Shown here in pieces: positions 17,147-22,552 of a DNA stretch of 28,752 bases. Below the pieces are notes generated by a model, which saw only the letters and a list, made by a program, of their open reading frames with translations, did not search any database and had not been told where the DNA came from. This DNA comes from a virus: positions 1 to 28,752 of IMG/VR virus record IMGVR_UViG_3300027759_000329, one strand, 5' to 3'. The first letter of the stretch is position 1. Each line of letters opens with the position of its first letter. Position numbers and translations under genes: made by a program.

Positions 17147-18775
17147 TTAAATTGGATAAAGCGGCTGCTCTTGCTGGCCGGTGTGCATTCTACCTTCATC
17201 GAGGCCGGCTGTGAACTCAGCACCGCGGACTAATAGGCCGATCTCGCGCAAATGTTTTAACGCCATTGACGTAGTATCGACAAGGTCGTCGTGCTTGCCA
17301 CGCGGGAACTGCGCAGCCTGGTTGATGACCATCTCGGCCCATGGTCGCTCGGGCGCATAGATCAGGCCTTCTGCAAATATATGCTGGATCGAGTAAAGGC
17401 GCGCCAACTTGTCCAGGCCCTTCGGGTCGACCAGCTGGACGGCGAACTCATCGTATCCATAGACGCGGCGGATCTCTTGCGCCACGCTGATGCCGCTGGC
17501 TTTATTCTCGATCAGGAGCTTGTCGACGCCGTAATCGTCCATCGTCTCCTGAACTTTGGCAATGAGCTCATGCAGCTCGAGGCGCTCGGCCCATGCATAC
17601 ATCAGCATGCATTTTGGGTGCTCCTCTTTGTATTGGCGATTAAGGATGGCCATCTGCCCATCTGCCCCAGGCGAGCGGGTAACGACGGCAGTTTGGTCGC
17701 CGCCTTTCCAAACGCCCCATACTGTCATGGCGCTCGGGTCATTTTCGCTTTTGGTTGTGTAGGCGGTGTCGACCGCGGCAATCACATAATCAAATGGAGG
17801 GTATGACGGCTGCTCCCACTTTTGCCACCAATCGCGCTTGAGGACGCCGCCGCCTCTTGGCTCTGGCGATTGCTGGAACTGACCTGCGGTTGCATAGGGT
17901 CCCATAGCGTTTTCATCCCGATCGACGACAGCCTCGGGAAAACGATCCGGAAAAAGAAGCTCGCCTTCTTCTTTTCGCGGGTCTTCGAGGCCGAGCATAG
18001 TTGCGAATGCTCGCCCCGGGTCGTAGCGCATCGGAAGCATGATATGGTCATAACCCAATCCCTTACTCAGGATAATGCCGCTTGTGTCTTCCTCATGCAG
18101 GCGCTGCATGATGACGATGATTGCCGATTCCATAGGCTTGTTAAGACGCGTCGGAACTGATTCGAGAAACCATTCCTTGCGGCTGTTGCGAACCGCCTCA
18201 GACGAAGCGTCGTCAACGCTGAGGGGATCGTCGATGATTACTCTGTCGCCACGAGCGCCAGTGATGGAGCCGGCCGCGACTGCCTGCCTGAAGCCTGTTG
18301 CAGTCGTTTCAAACTTTGTCTTCTGATTTTGGTCTTTGGTTATTTTTACGCGATCGCCCCATCGGGCTTGATACCATTCTGATTCGATTAAGCGTCTCAT
18401 CTTTGTTGAATCGCGGATGGCGAGATCGAGCGAGTGCGACGCGCAAACATAGCGCATGTGCGGCATGTTCTTTGGGCCCCACTCCCAAGCAGGCCAGAAA
18501 ACATTTGTGAGGAGCGATTTCATCATGCCTGGCGGCACGTTAATCAGCAGGCGATTGTAATGCGTCCCGTCTTCAAACTCGACGCCATATGTTATGGACT
18601 CGAGTGATTCGGAGATCATGTCGACGTGCCAGTTGTGAAAATATTCTGCGCCTGGTTCTATGATCGGCCACGCTTGGCGAATAAATTCCACGAGGTTTTC
18701 TTCGCACTCATCGCGGCTGATGTCGATGAGCGTTTGTTCTGCGTCGATCTTTGTCCCAAAGATCTCGACGATCAA
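17147..18775 (-). CDS. terL: Terminase large subunit (packaging ATPase/nuclease)
   Basis: 542 residues. ATPase domain: Walker A VPPGMMKS (~80-87), Walker B VIIDDP (~179-184) and the coupling region IVIMQRLHEEDTSG (~220-233). RNase-H-like nuclease: AAVDTAYTTKSENDPSA (Asp336, Asp346), LLIENKASG (Glu423) and KHDDLVDTTSMAL (Asp496/497). This is the motor that translocates DNA into the procapsid through the portal and cuts the concatemer. The start is a TTG at 18775: it overlaps the previous stop (TTGA) and has AAGGGAG 6 nt upstream, while the next in-frame ATG lies about 50 codons inside. The VPPG..KS loop and HDDLVD motif fit P22/N15-type large terminases. Confidence 0.95.
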   Translation of the reverse strand: MIVEIFGTKIDAEQTLIDISRDECEENLVEFIRQAWPIIEPGAEYFHNWHVDMISESLESITYGVEFEDGTHYNRLLINVPPGMMKSLLTNVFWPAWEWGPKNMPHMRYVCASHSLDLAIRDSTKMRRLIESEWYQARWGDRVKITKDQNQKTKFETTATGFRQAVAAGSITGARGDRVIIDDPLSVDDASSEAVRNSRKEWFLESVPTRLNKPMESAIIVIMQRLHEEDTSGIILSKGLGYDHIMLPMRYDPGRAFATMLGLEDPRKEEGELLFPDRFPEAVVDRDENAMGPYATAGQFQQSPEPRGGGVLKRDWWQKWEQPSYPPFDYVIAAVDTAYTTKSENDPSAMTVWGVWKGGDQTAVVTRSPGADGQMAILNRQYKEEHPKCMLMYAWAERLELHELIAKVQETMDDYGVDKLLIENKASGISVAQEIRRVYGYDEFAVQLVDPKGLDKLARLYSIQHIFAEGLIYAPERPWAEMVINQAAQFPRGKHDDLVDTTSMALKHLREIGLLVRGAEFTAGLDEGRMHTGQQEQPLYPI

Positions 18776-19041
18776 TGCGAGCTCCCTTCAGGCCAAACAA
18801 CAAGATTGTCTCTCTTTGCGCGATTAACAGAACGCTGGACCGCCTCGACAAACATACTAAATTCTTCTCTCGCCTCTTGCTCAGAGCTCATGACGGAACA
18901 CAAGATGCATGCTGTAACGGCCGCCATTGTTTGCATTGCTATATGCGAATCTGGCGATTGATATAATACGTGCAATATGGCGGAGGTTCCATCGACAATC
19001 GCCTGGATCTCTTCGTCTACCTCGTCGCCGTTATCGTTCAC
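18772..19041 (-). CDS. Small acidic hypothetical protein between terminase genes
   Basis: 89 residues, GTG start overlapping the small terminase stop (GTGA) and ending in a 4-bp overlap with the large terminase start. The N-terminus is acidic (NDNGDEVDEEIQAIVDG) and the middle moderately hydrophobic (MAAVTACILCSVM) within an otherwise helical protein. The unbroken chain of overlaps means the three genes are translationally coupled. No family recognised; a terminase accessory or a small cytosolic factor is possible. Confidence 0.6.
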   Translation of the reverse strand: MNDNGDEVDEEIQAIVDGTSAILHVLYQSPDSHIAMQTMAAVTACILCSVMSSEQEAREEFSMFVEAVQRSVNRAKRDNLVVWPEGSSH

Positions 19042-19490
19042 TTATTCACGACGGCACTCAGCGCCGCCTTCAATGCTTCGCGCTGACTTTCATCTAAGTC
19101 ACGCGTGTCAATGCGCGTAACGCTTTCTGTTTTGATTGCGCCGCCATCAGGCCCGCTGACTTCGTTAATCTTGCGCTCTGTGTAATCGTCGCGGAAACGA
19201 GCTTGCATGCTGGTCTTCCAAACGAGCGCGTTAAACTTCTCGGCGCGCATGCCGGAGCGCCCTTCTTGCTCCCACCATTTCTGCTCTTCCATCTTCGCAC
19301 GCGATAGAGCTGTGGAAAAATCTTCATGTGCGGCCGCCCAATCATACAACGTCGTGCGATCGACATCGCAAGCAAGCGCCCATTCGACCATACCTGCGCC
19401 CGTCTTTGCGAGGTCAACAATGGTCTTACAATATTCAGGTTTGTATTGCGTCGGCCTACCAACGGGCCGCTTTTCCTTTACTTCTGCCAT
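19038..19490 (-). CDS. terS: Terminase small subunit, P22 gp3-like DNA-recognition protein
   Basis: 150 residues, close to P22 gp3 (162). GRPTQYKPEYCKTIVDLAKT, then a helix-turn-helix at ~32-54 (GMVEWALACDVDRTTLYDWA), then MEEQKWWEQEGRSGM...VWKTSMQARFRDDYTE, is a recurrent small-terminase pattern. The small subunit forms a ring that selects viral DNA at the pac/cos site and regulates the large subunit. It is encoded two genes upstream of terL, as expected. The ribosome site is weak and the start lies 1 bp after the lipoprotein stop, so reinitiation is likely. Confidence 0.85.
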   Translation of the reverse strand: MAEVKEKRPVGRPTQYKPEYCKTIVDLAKTGAGMVEWALACDVDRTTLYDWAAAHEDFSTALSRAKMEEQKWWEQEGRSGMRAEKFNALVWKTSMQARFRDDYTERKINEVSGPDGGAIKTESVTRIDTRDLDESQREALKAALSAVVNK

Positions 19491-19491
19491 C

Positions 19492-19632
19492 TCAATTACA
19501 ATTCTCTGGTTGCGTTACAGTGCAGTGGAAGACATACTTTGCTGGCGCGCATCCTGCAAGGAACGAAAATCCTACCAGGATACAACTATAGGTCGCTGCC
19601 ACAACAAGCGCCCGCACTGTAATTTCTTTCAT
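19492..19632 (-). CDS. Small lipoprotein
   Basis: 46 residues from an ATG with GAGGA 8 nt upstream. The sequence has a short charged start (MKEITVR), a hydrophobic stretch (ALVVAATYSCILVGFSF) and a lipobox LAGC, leaving a mature lipidated peptide of only ~19 residues (CAPAKYVFHCTVTQPENCN) with three cysteines including the lipidated one. This fits a type II signal peptide and outer- or inner-membrane anchoring. Phage lipoproteins of this size include Rz1-like outer spanins and receptor-blocking lipoproteins of the Cor/Llp kind. I see no adjacent inner spanin, so the role is undecided. The stop lies 1 bp before terS. Confidence 0.7.
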   Translation of the reverse strand: MKEITVRALVVAATYSCILVGFSFLAGCAPAKYVFHCTVTQPENCN

Positions 19633-19639
19633 AACCGCG

Positions 19640-19683
19640 ATCCTCAAAAGAGAGACGCCCTGGACTATAACACATCCAGGGCG
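19640..19683 (-). terminator. Rho-independent terminator between gapR-like and lipoprotein genes
   Basis: CGCCCTGG (19656-19663) pairs with CCAGGGCG (19676-19683) around a 12-nt loop, followed on the minus strand by TCTCTCTTTTGA. It lies 14 bp past the GapR-like stop and 24 bp before the lipoprotein start. It would end or attenuate the early gapR transcript before the packaging genes. Confidence 0.6.
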
Positions 19684-19696
19684 CGTTGTTTACTGA

Positions 19697-20014
19697 TTAA
19701 AAATCTAGGTCTTCGTCGTCTGCTTGGGCTGGATTTGTTGCTCTATCCATCGCTGCCTTTCCCAGGGGGGTATCCGCCAGCATGCCCAAAGCATCCATAT
19801 AAACTGCCAGAAGAGCTTGCTCCTCTTTCCTCTTGGCGTCATCCTGCTTGCGCATTGCGATAATCTTTTTAATGATTTTCGAATCAAATCCGCTTGATTT
19901 AGCCTCGAGGTAAACTTCCTTAATATCATTTGCGATTTCTGCTTTTTCTTCTTCAAGCTTCTCGATCCTTTCGATCAAAGCTTTCAGCTGATTGTTGTTT
20001 CCCTGCTTCTGCAT
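19697..20014 (-). CDS. gapR: GapR/DUF2312 nucleoid-associated protein
   Basis: 105 residues. [20 protein letters not shown] is followed by [20 protein letters not shown] and [20 protein letters not shown], the diagnostic blocks of the DUF2312/GapR family. GapR in Caulobacter is a small coiled-coil tetramer that clamps overtwisted, AT-rich DNA and helps replication and gyrase action. This copy is longer than the ~90-residue cellular form and has an acidic C-terminal extension ending ADDEDLDF. The family is characteristic of Alphaproteobacteria, which gives the best host clue in the window. It overlaps the upstream small gene by 62 bp and is followed by a terminator. Confidence 0.9.
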   Translation of the reverse strand: MQKQGNNNQLKALIERIEKLEEEKAEIANDIKEVYLEAKSSGFDSKIIKKIIAMRKQDDAKRKEEQALLAVYMDALGMLADTPLGKAAMDRATNPAQADDEDLDF

Positions 20015-20189
20015 CTTCTATTCCTTGCATGATGTGATTAGCCATGTGCCAACAATAGTCACATAGCTCGAGACAGGTGTCTGAAGGGTCTGCGGCTTGT
20101 ATACTTCCGTATCCATCTCGATTTCGATTAATCGTGGCCCCGAAGGTGCAGACGCCACGTCCTATAACTTTTCTCAAGTCTCGCGTCAT
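19953..20189 (-). CDS. Small Cys-rich hypothetical protein
   Basis: 78 residues from the ATG at 20189, chosen because AAGGA lies ~8 nt upstream; an upstream in-frame start at 20285 would run through the regulatory region and add an implausible hydrophobic leader. The sequence has [13 protein letters not shown] and a [10 protein letters not shown] cluster (CxxxCxxC), possibly a metal site, with a charged C-terminus ([10 protein letters not shown]). It is the first gene of the leftward transcript from the divergent promoter region and overlaps the GapR-like gene by 62 bp. No family recognised. Confidence 0.6.
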   Translation of the reverse strand: MTRDLRKVIGRGVCTFGATINRNRDGYGSIQAADPSDTCLELCDYCWHMANHIMQGIEDAEAGKQQSAESFDRKDREA

Positions 20190-20247
20190 GTCAACATTCC
20201 TTCCGAAGCAACAAAAACATTTTTTTAAAAAAAATGATAGAAGGGGG

Positions 20248-20276
20248 TTTACAGGTGAAGAAACTTCATGTATCAA
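20248..20276 (+). promoter_or_regulatory. Early promoter P1 with operator in the spacer
   Basis: TTTACA (-35, 20248-20253), a 17-bp spacer and TATCAA (-10, 20271-20276) lie 40 bp upstream of the first plus-strand gene. The spacer holds the inverted repeat GTGAAG-AAA-CTTCA(T) at 20255-20269, also found in the spacer of the promoter at 21235-21262. On the opposite strand the same bases read TTGATA-17-TGTAAA, so an overlapping leftward promoter for the small Cys-rich and GapR-like genes is possible. Binding at this site would block RNA polymerase in both directions. Confidence 0.6.
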
Positions 20277-20315
20277 TATCATCATTGAGATTGAGATTGA
20301 AACGGAGATACGACA

Positions 20316-20627
20316 ATGACAAACGCTTCAAACACCGCCGCTCTTGCTGATGCCTACGCTGCTCTCAAGTATGAGGAGAAAAACCTCGCTGCTCGCATCG
20401 ACGCCGTCAAGGCCGAGATCATTTCTACCGGCGAGGAAGAGATCCTTGGCGATACCTGCGTCGTTGCTCTTGTATCCAAGAAGGGTGCAGAGACGCTCGA
20501 CAAGGCAGCTGCCATCGCTCTCCTCAAGGAGCTCGGCGCTACATCTGACCAGATCGCTGCGCTGACCAAGATTGGCAAGCCTTCGACGGCTCTGCAGATC
20601 AAGCCAAAGCTTTCCTTAGCCGTCTAA
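20316..20627 (+). CDS. Conserved phage hypothetical protein, coiled coil
   Basis: 103 residues. The N-terminal helix ALADAYAALKYEEKNLAARI with DAVKAEIISTGEEEILGDTC resembles a common phage protein with an 'A..Ea.Le.ri..lk..i...G.e...gd' pattern, followed by a small domain with KAAAIALLKELGA and a C-terminal LQIKPKLS strand. Its function is unknown to me. It is the first gene after P1, has a GGAG site 8 nt upstream and is followed by a GC hairpin. High Ala/Leu/Lys content and clean codon use suggest good expression. Confidence 0.75.
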   Translation: MTNASNTAALADAYAALKYEEKNLAARIDAVKAEIISTGEEEILGDTCVVALVSKKGAETLDKAAAIALLKELGATSDQIAALTKIGKPSTALQIKPKLSLAV

Positions 20628-20630
20628 TGT

Positions 20631-20656
20631 GAGGGGCTCCGGCCCCTCCCCTTTAT
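20631..20656 (+). terminator. Hairpin terminator/attenuator after the first early gene
   Basis: GAGGGGC (20631-20637) pairs with GCCCCTC (20642-20648) around a TCCG loop, followed by CCCTTTAT. The short T tract is weak, so it probably reduces rather than stops transcription into the next small genes. It begins 4 bp after the preceding stop codon. Confidence 0.55.
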
Positions 20657-20673
20657 ACCTGATGGAGATTGAT

Positions 20674-20877
20674 ATGGCACCGCTTACGAAACCAATCCCT
20701 GACCATCGCTTTCATGAATATCCTGATGATCTTCTCAAAAGCCTCATAAAATTCTGGCGAATGGACATGGATATATCTGACGCTGAACCCGAGGTTTACA
20801 AAACATTAACTGATAACGCCTACAAAGTTCTCGGTTACAGATGCGCTATTCAATACTTAGAAATTTATGGAGATTGA
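20674..20877 (+). CDS. Small hypothetical early protein
   Basis: 67 residues from the ATG of the GGAGATTGATATG cassette; longer in-frame starts run into the upstream hairpin. Sequence begins MAPLTKPIPDHRFHEYPDDL and is helical and acidic, with LLKSLIKFWRMDMDISDAE and a C-terminal AIQYLEIYGD. No family recognised. The last codons contain the next gene's start cassette, so translation of the pair is coupled with only a 1-bp gap. Confidence 0.65.
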   Translation: MAPLTKPIPDHRFHEYPDDLLKSLIKFWRMDMDISDAEPEVYKTLTDNAYKVLGYRCAIQYLEIYGD

Positions 20878-20878
20878 T

Positions 20879-21238
20879 ATGTCTGCTTTCGTCGTCAACA
20901 ACATGACCATCCACCGATGCTTGTATGGCCTGTTTTATGCCAAGCTTGCTTTTGGTTATAGCCCATCAGTTGGCCAGAAGCTTCTTGATTTAAATATGCG
21001 CGCCGTTAATGCGCGCTACAATGAGAATGATCCCGCTCCTAAATTTGAAAGCGTTGGCGATGTTGACGTCTCAAAAATGAGCGCCGTTAAAGCTTTGCAC
21101 TGCCTGCGTTACCAATGCAGCGAAGGCGACATCCCAAAAGATCCTTTGTTTAAGAAGATCTCGCGTGCAATTGAGATCCTTTCAGAAGACATCGTCTGCA
21201 ATCTACCAGAATGGAATCAAGTTCCCTGGGACAGTTGA
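20879..21238 (+). CDS. Hypothetical early protein
   Basis: 119 residues from the cassette ATG at 20879. It begins MSAFVVNNMTIHRCLYGLFY and is predicted mixed alpha/beta: an aromatic-rich start, FGYSPSVGQKLLDLNMRAVN, then VSKMSAVKALHCLRYQCS and a C-terminal helix (ISRAIEILSEDIV) ending NQVPWDS. Four cysteines are scattered. The stop overlaps the -35 box of the next promoter. I do not recognise the family; phage early host-takeover proteins are often of this size. Confidence 0.7.
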   Translation: MSAFVVNNMTIHRCLYGLFYAKLAFGYSPSVGQKLLDLNMRAVNARYNENDPAPKFESVGDVDVSKMSAVKALHCLRYQCSEGDIPKDPLFKKISRAIEILSEDIVCNLPEWNQVPWDS

Positions 21239-21262
21239 CAAGTGAAGAAACTTCACTATGAT
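21235..21262 (+). promoter_or_regulatory. Promoter P2 with operator in the spacer
   Basis: TTGACA (-35, consensus, 21235-21240), a 16-bp spacer and TATGAT (-10, 21257-21262), 30 bp upstream of the next start. The spacer is the perfect inverted repeat GTGAAG-AAA-CTTCAC (21242-21256). It matches the P1 operator at 14 of 15 bases. The -35 box overlaps the preceding stop codon. Confidence 0.7.
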
Positions 21263-21291
21263 ATGAATCATTAATTGATATGGAGATTGAT

Positions 21292-21540
21292 ATGACAAAC
21301 ACCGTAAAACCAGACTTCATCGTTCATGCCGGCGAATGGGCCACCCTGTGGCAGTTCCAGCCTGTTTCTGCGCAGGCTCTAGAATTTGTCCAGGAAGAGC
21401 TGAACATGCTCATCGAAGATTGGCAATGGATTGGCGGCTCGTTCGCCATGGACCACCGCCCTGCACGAGATCTTGCTCGTTACATCGTCGGCGAAGGCAT
21501 GACCGTTTACCACCCTGATTATGGATATTTTGGAGGTTGA
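21292..21540 (+). CDS. Hypothetical early protein
   Basis: 82 residues from the cassette ATG at 21292, first gene downstream of P2. It is Trp/aromatic-rich: MTNTVKPDFIVHAGEWATLW, QFQPVSAQALEFVQEEL, EDWQWIGGSFAMDHRPARDL and a C-terminal YIVGEGMTVYHPDYGYFGG. No family recognised. The gene's end contains the variant cassette GGAGGTTGATATG that begins the next gene, leaving a 1-bp gap between stop and start. Confidence 0.7.
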   Translation: MTNTVKPDFIVHAGEWATLWQFQPVSAQALEFVQEELNMLIEDWQWIGGSFAMDHRPARDLARYIVGEGMTVYHPDYGYFGG

Positions 21541-21541
21541 T

Positions 21542-21730
21542 ATGGATAAGTGGAAAATTTGGATCAAAAAAAGACAAGGTAATGGATTTGTTTGGAATGC
21601 AATGCAAACCAGCGACGGCAGAGTTTATGAATTTTTAACACGTTCAGAGGCAATGAATGTAGCTGATAAATTATATCAAAACGAAGTATACGGCGAAAAA
21701 ATTGCCGTATCAAAACATGCGCCTGAATAA
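21542..21730 (+). CDS. Small basic hypothetical protein
   Basis: 62 residues from the cassette ATG at 21542 (MDKWKIWIKKRQGNGFVWNA...), basic, with beta-type alternation at the N-terminus and a helix FLTRSEAMNVADKLYQNEVY. It is more AT-rich than its neighbours, which may signal separate acquisition. The pattern W(K)I(W)IK...G.V.....S.G..Y.F.TR.EA...A..LY resembles small phage proteins of unknown role. Coupled to the preceding gene. Confidence 0.65.
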   Translation: MDKWKIWIKKRQGNGFVWNAMQTSDGRVYEFLTRSEAMNVADKLYQNEVYGEKIAVSKHAPE

Positions 21731-21741
21731 CGGAGATTGAT

Positions 21742-22071
21742 ATGGATCAGAAACGCCCCTTTATCTTTGGCAGCTTGCAGCTTTGCTACGACGTTAATCC
21801 TAAACTCTGGAATGTGTTTTGCGCATTGACAAGCAGGCCTATTGGTCAACCCAATTACAATTGGACGGAGCATGACGTGATTATCTTTTTACTCTCTCGG
21901 GGACTTGCAAAAAATGACGCCGGAAACGCTCAGACAGATAATGAAAAAAGAGGACCTGTCAGTGAAGGATTTAGCTACGATATCCGGCGTGACAGCAAGA
22001 CAGGTAATTGCATGGCGACAAGGAGACTTTCCAATTCCGATGACGGTTGCCTTTTTATTGTTGGCTCTTGA
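21742..22071 (+). CDS. Hypothetical protein; 3' half overlaps the HTH gene
   Basis: 109 residues in this frame from a perfect start cassette (MDQKRPFIFGSLQLCYDVNP...). The first ~55 residues look genuine (PKLWNVFCALTSRPIG, YNWTEHDVIIFLLSRGL). From about 21905 on the frame overlaps the helix-turn-helix gene read in another frame, and the residues become hydrophilic and shadow-like. A run of six A (21909-21914) lies exactly where the two frames meet; removal of one base would join both into a ~130-residue protein. So this is a true overlap, a programmed +1 shift, or a sequencing indel. The N-terminal part is well supported; the end is not. Confidence 0.5.
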   Translation: MDQKRPFIFGSLQLCYDVNPKLWNVFCALTSRPIGQPNYNWTEHDVIIFLLSRGLAKNDAGNAQTDNEKRGPVSEGFSYDIRRDSKTGNCMATRRLSNSDDGCLFIVGS

Positions 22072-22138
22072 TGAAGGCCAGCTAACCCAAGACTGGCTTA
22101 TAGACGCCCTGCAAGCAGAATTAAGGGAAGGTGCATAA
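21914..22138 (+). CDS. Small helix-turn-helix DNA-binding protein (candidate repressor)
   Basis: 74 residues from the ATG at 21914 (a TTG three codons upstream is possible). The fold is a compact Xre/Cro-type helix-turn-helix: MTPETLRQIMKKEDLSVKDL, ATISGVTARQVIAWRQGDFP (recognition helix ~26-36), IPMTVAFLLLALDEGQL. The pattern LSVKDLA...GVTARQV..W is typical of phage Cro-like and antitoxin-like regulators. It lies within the operon driven by P2, whose spacer carries an inverted repeat, so autoregulation is an attractive inference. It overlaps the upstream reading frame and ends TAATG with the next gene. Confidence 0.75.
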   Translation: MTPETLRQIMKKEDLSVKDLATISGVTARQVIAWRQGDFPIPMTVAFLLLALDEGQLTQDWLIDALQAELREGA

Positions 22139-22377
22139 TGTTAAAACATTCAGGAACAGGGTGGGCAGTTGCCTGGGGTAAAAGAAGGCTTTGGACTGCG
22201 CGCCCAGACGATGCTCATGTAGACGCCATCAACGCTCCTGTCTTTAAAAGAAAACAGGATGCTCGATTCTTTGCAGATATAAGAATTGAGCAACTTAAGA
22301 AAACTGGATGGTTCTCAGAAAAAGACGCAAAAAATGTTACAATTGTAAGAGTTAAATCTTCAATTGAGTTAGTATAA
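22138..22377 (+). CDS. Small basic hypothetical protein
   Basis: 79 residues, start overlapping the HTH stop (TAATG) with AAGGGAAGG upstream. Sequence MLKHSGTGWAVAWGKRRLWT..., basic and aromatic; a strand-rich N-terminus is followed by a helix FFADIRIEQLKKTGWFSEKD and a final strand NVTIVRVKSSIELV. No family recognised. It is the last gene of the rightward block; an A run and the convergent terminator follow directly. Confidence 0.65.
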   Translation: MLKHSGTGWAVAWGKRRLWTARPDDAHVDAINAPVFKRKQDARFFADIRIEQLKKTGWFSEKDAKNVTIVRVKSSIELV

Positions 22378-22440
22378 AAAAAGGGGAGGTAAGCTGCAAA
22401 TCTCTGCGAGCTTCGCAGAAGCAAGCAGCTGCCTCCCCTT
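22374..22440 (-). terminator. Convergent bidirectional terminator
   Basis: A long stem joins AAGGGGAGG (22381-22389) plus GCTGC (22393-22397) to GCAGC (22425-22429) and CCTCCCCTT (22432-22440). The tip carries a second hairpin, CTGCGA/TCGCAG (22404-22418). On the minus strand the stem is followed by TTTTTTTATA, an excellent U tract; in the plus direction the T tract is short. It separates the rightward early genes from the leftward replication genes. The remaining 22441-22552 shows only a short CACGCAT/ATGCGTG inverted repeat. Confidence 0.85.
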
Positions 22441-22552
22441 TACACGCATGTTGTCACGCGATGCGTGCTTCTGTTACTCAGATACTCCAAACTGAACTAC
22501 CTCGCCATTTATTCGCGACCACAGGGCCGGCGGGCGTTACCCTCGTGATTCC

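Larger units (their letters stand above)
20664..21744 (+). repeat. Repeated translation-start cassette GGAGATTGATATG
   Basis: The 13-bp string GGAGATTGATATG, ending in the start codon, occurs at 20664-20676, 20869-20881, 21282-21294 and 21732-21744, with one variant GGAGGTTGATATG at 21532-21544. A sixth near-copy, GGAGATTGAGATG, starts the GIY-YIG gene on the minus strand (27260-27248). It supplies GGAG at 6-nt spacing. Several copies are preceded by AT, creating an in-frame upstream ATG that would add only four residues (MEID); the downstream ATG has the proper spacing. Confidence 0.85.

Noticed and set aside
22441-22552. Possible tRNA on the minus strand (a GTAGTTCAGTTTGG string resembling a D-loop)
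   Set aside because: No matching acceptor stem, no T-loop GTTC sequence and no anticodon arm can be drawn.
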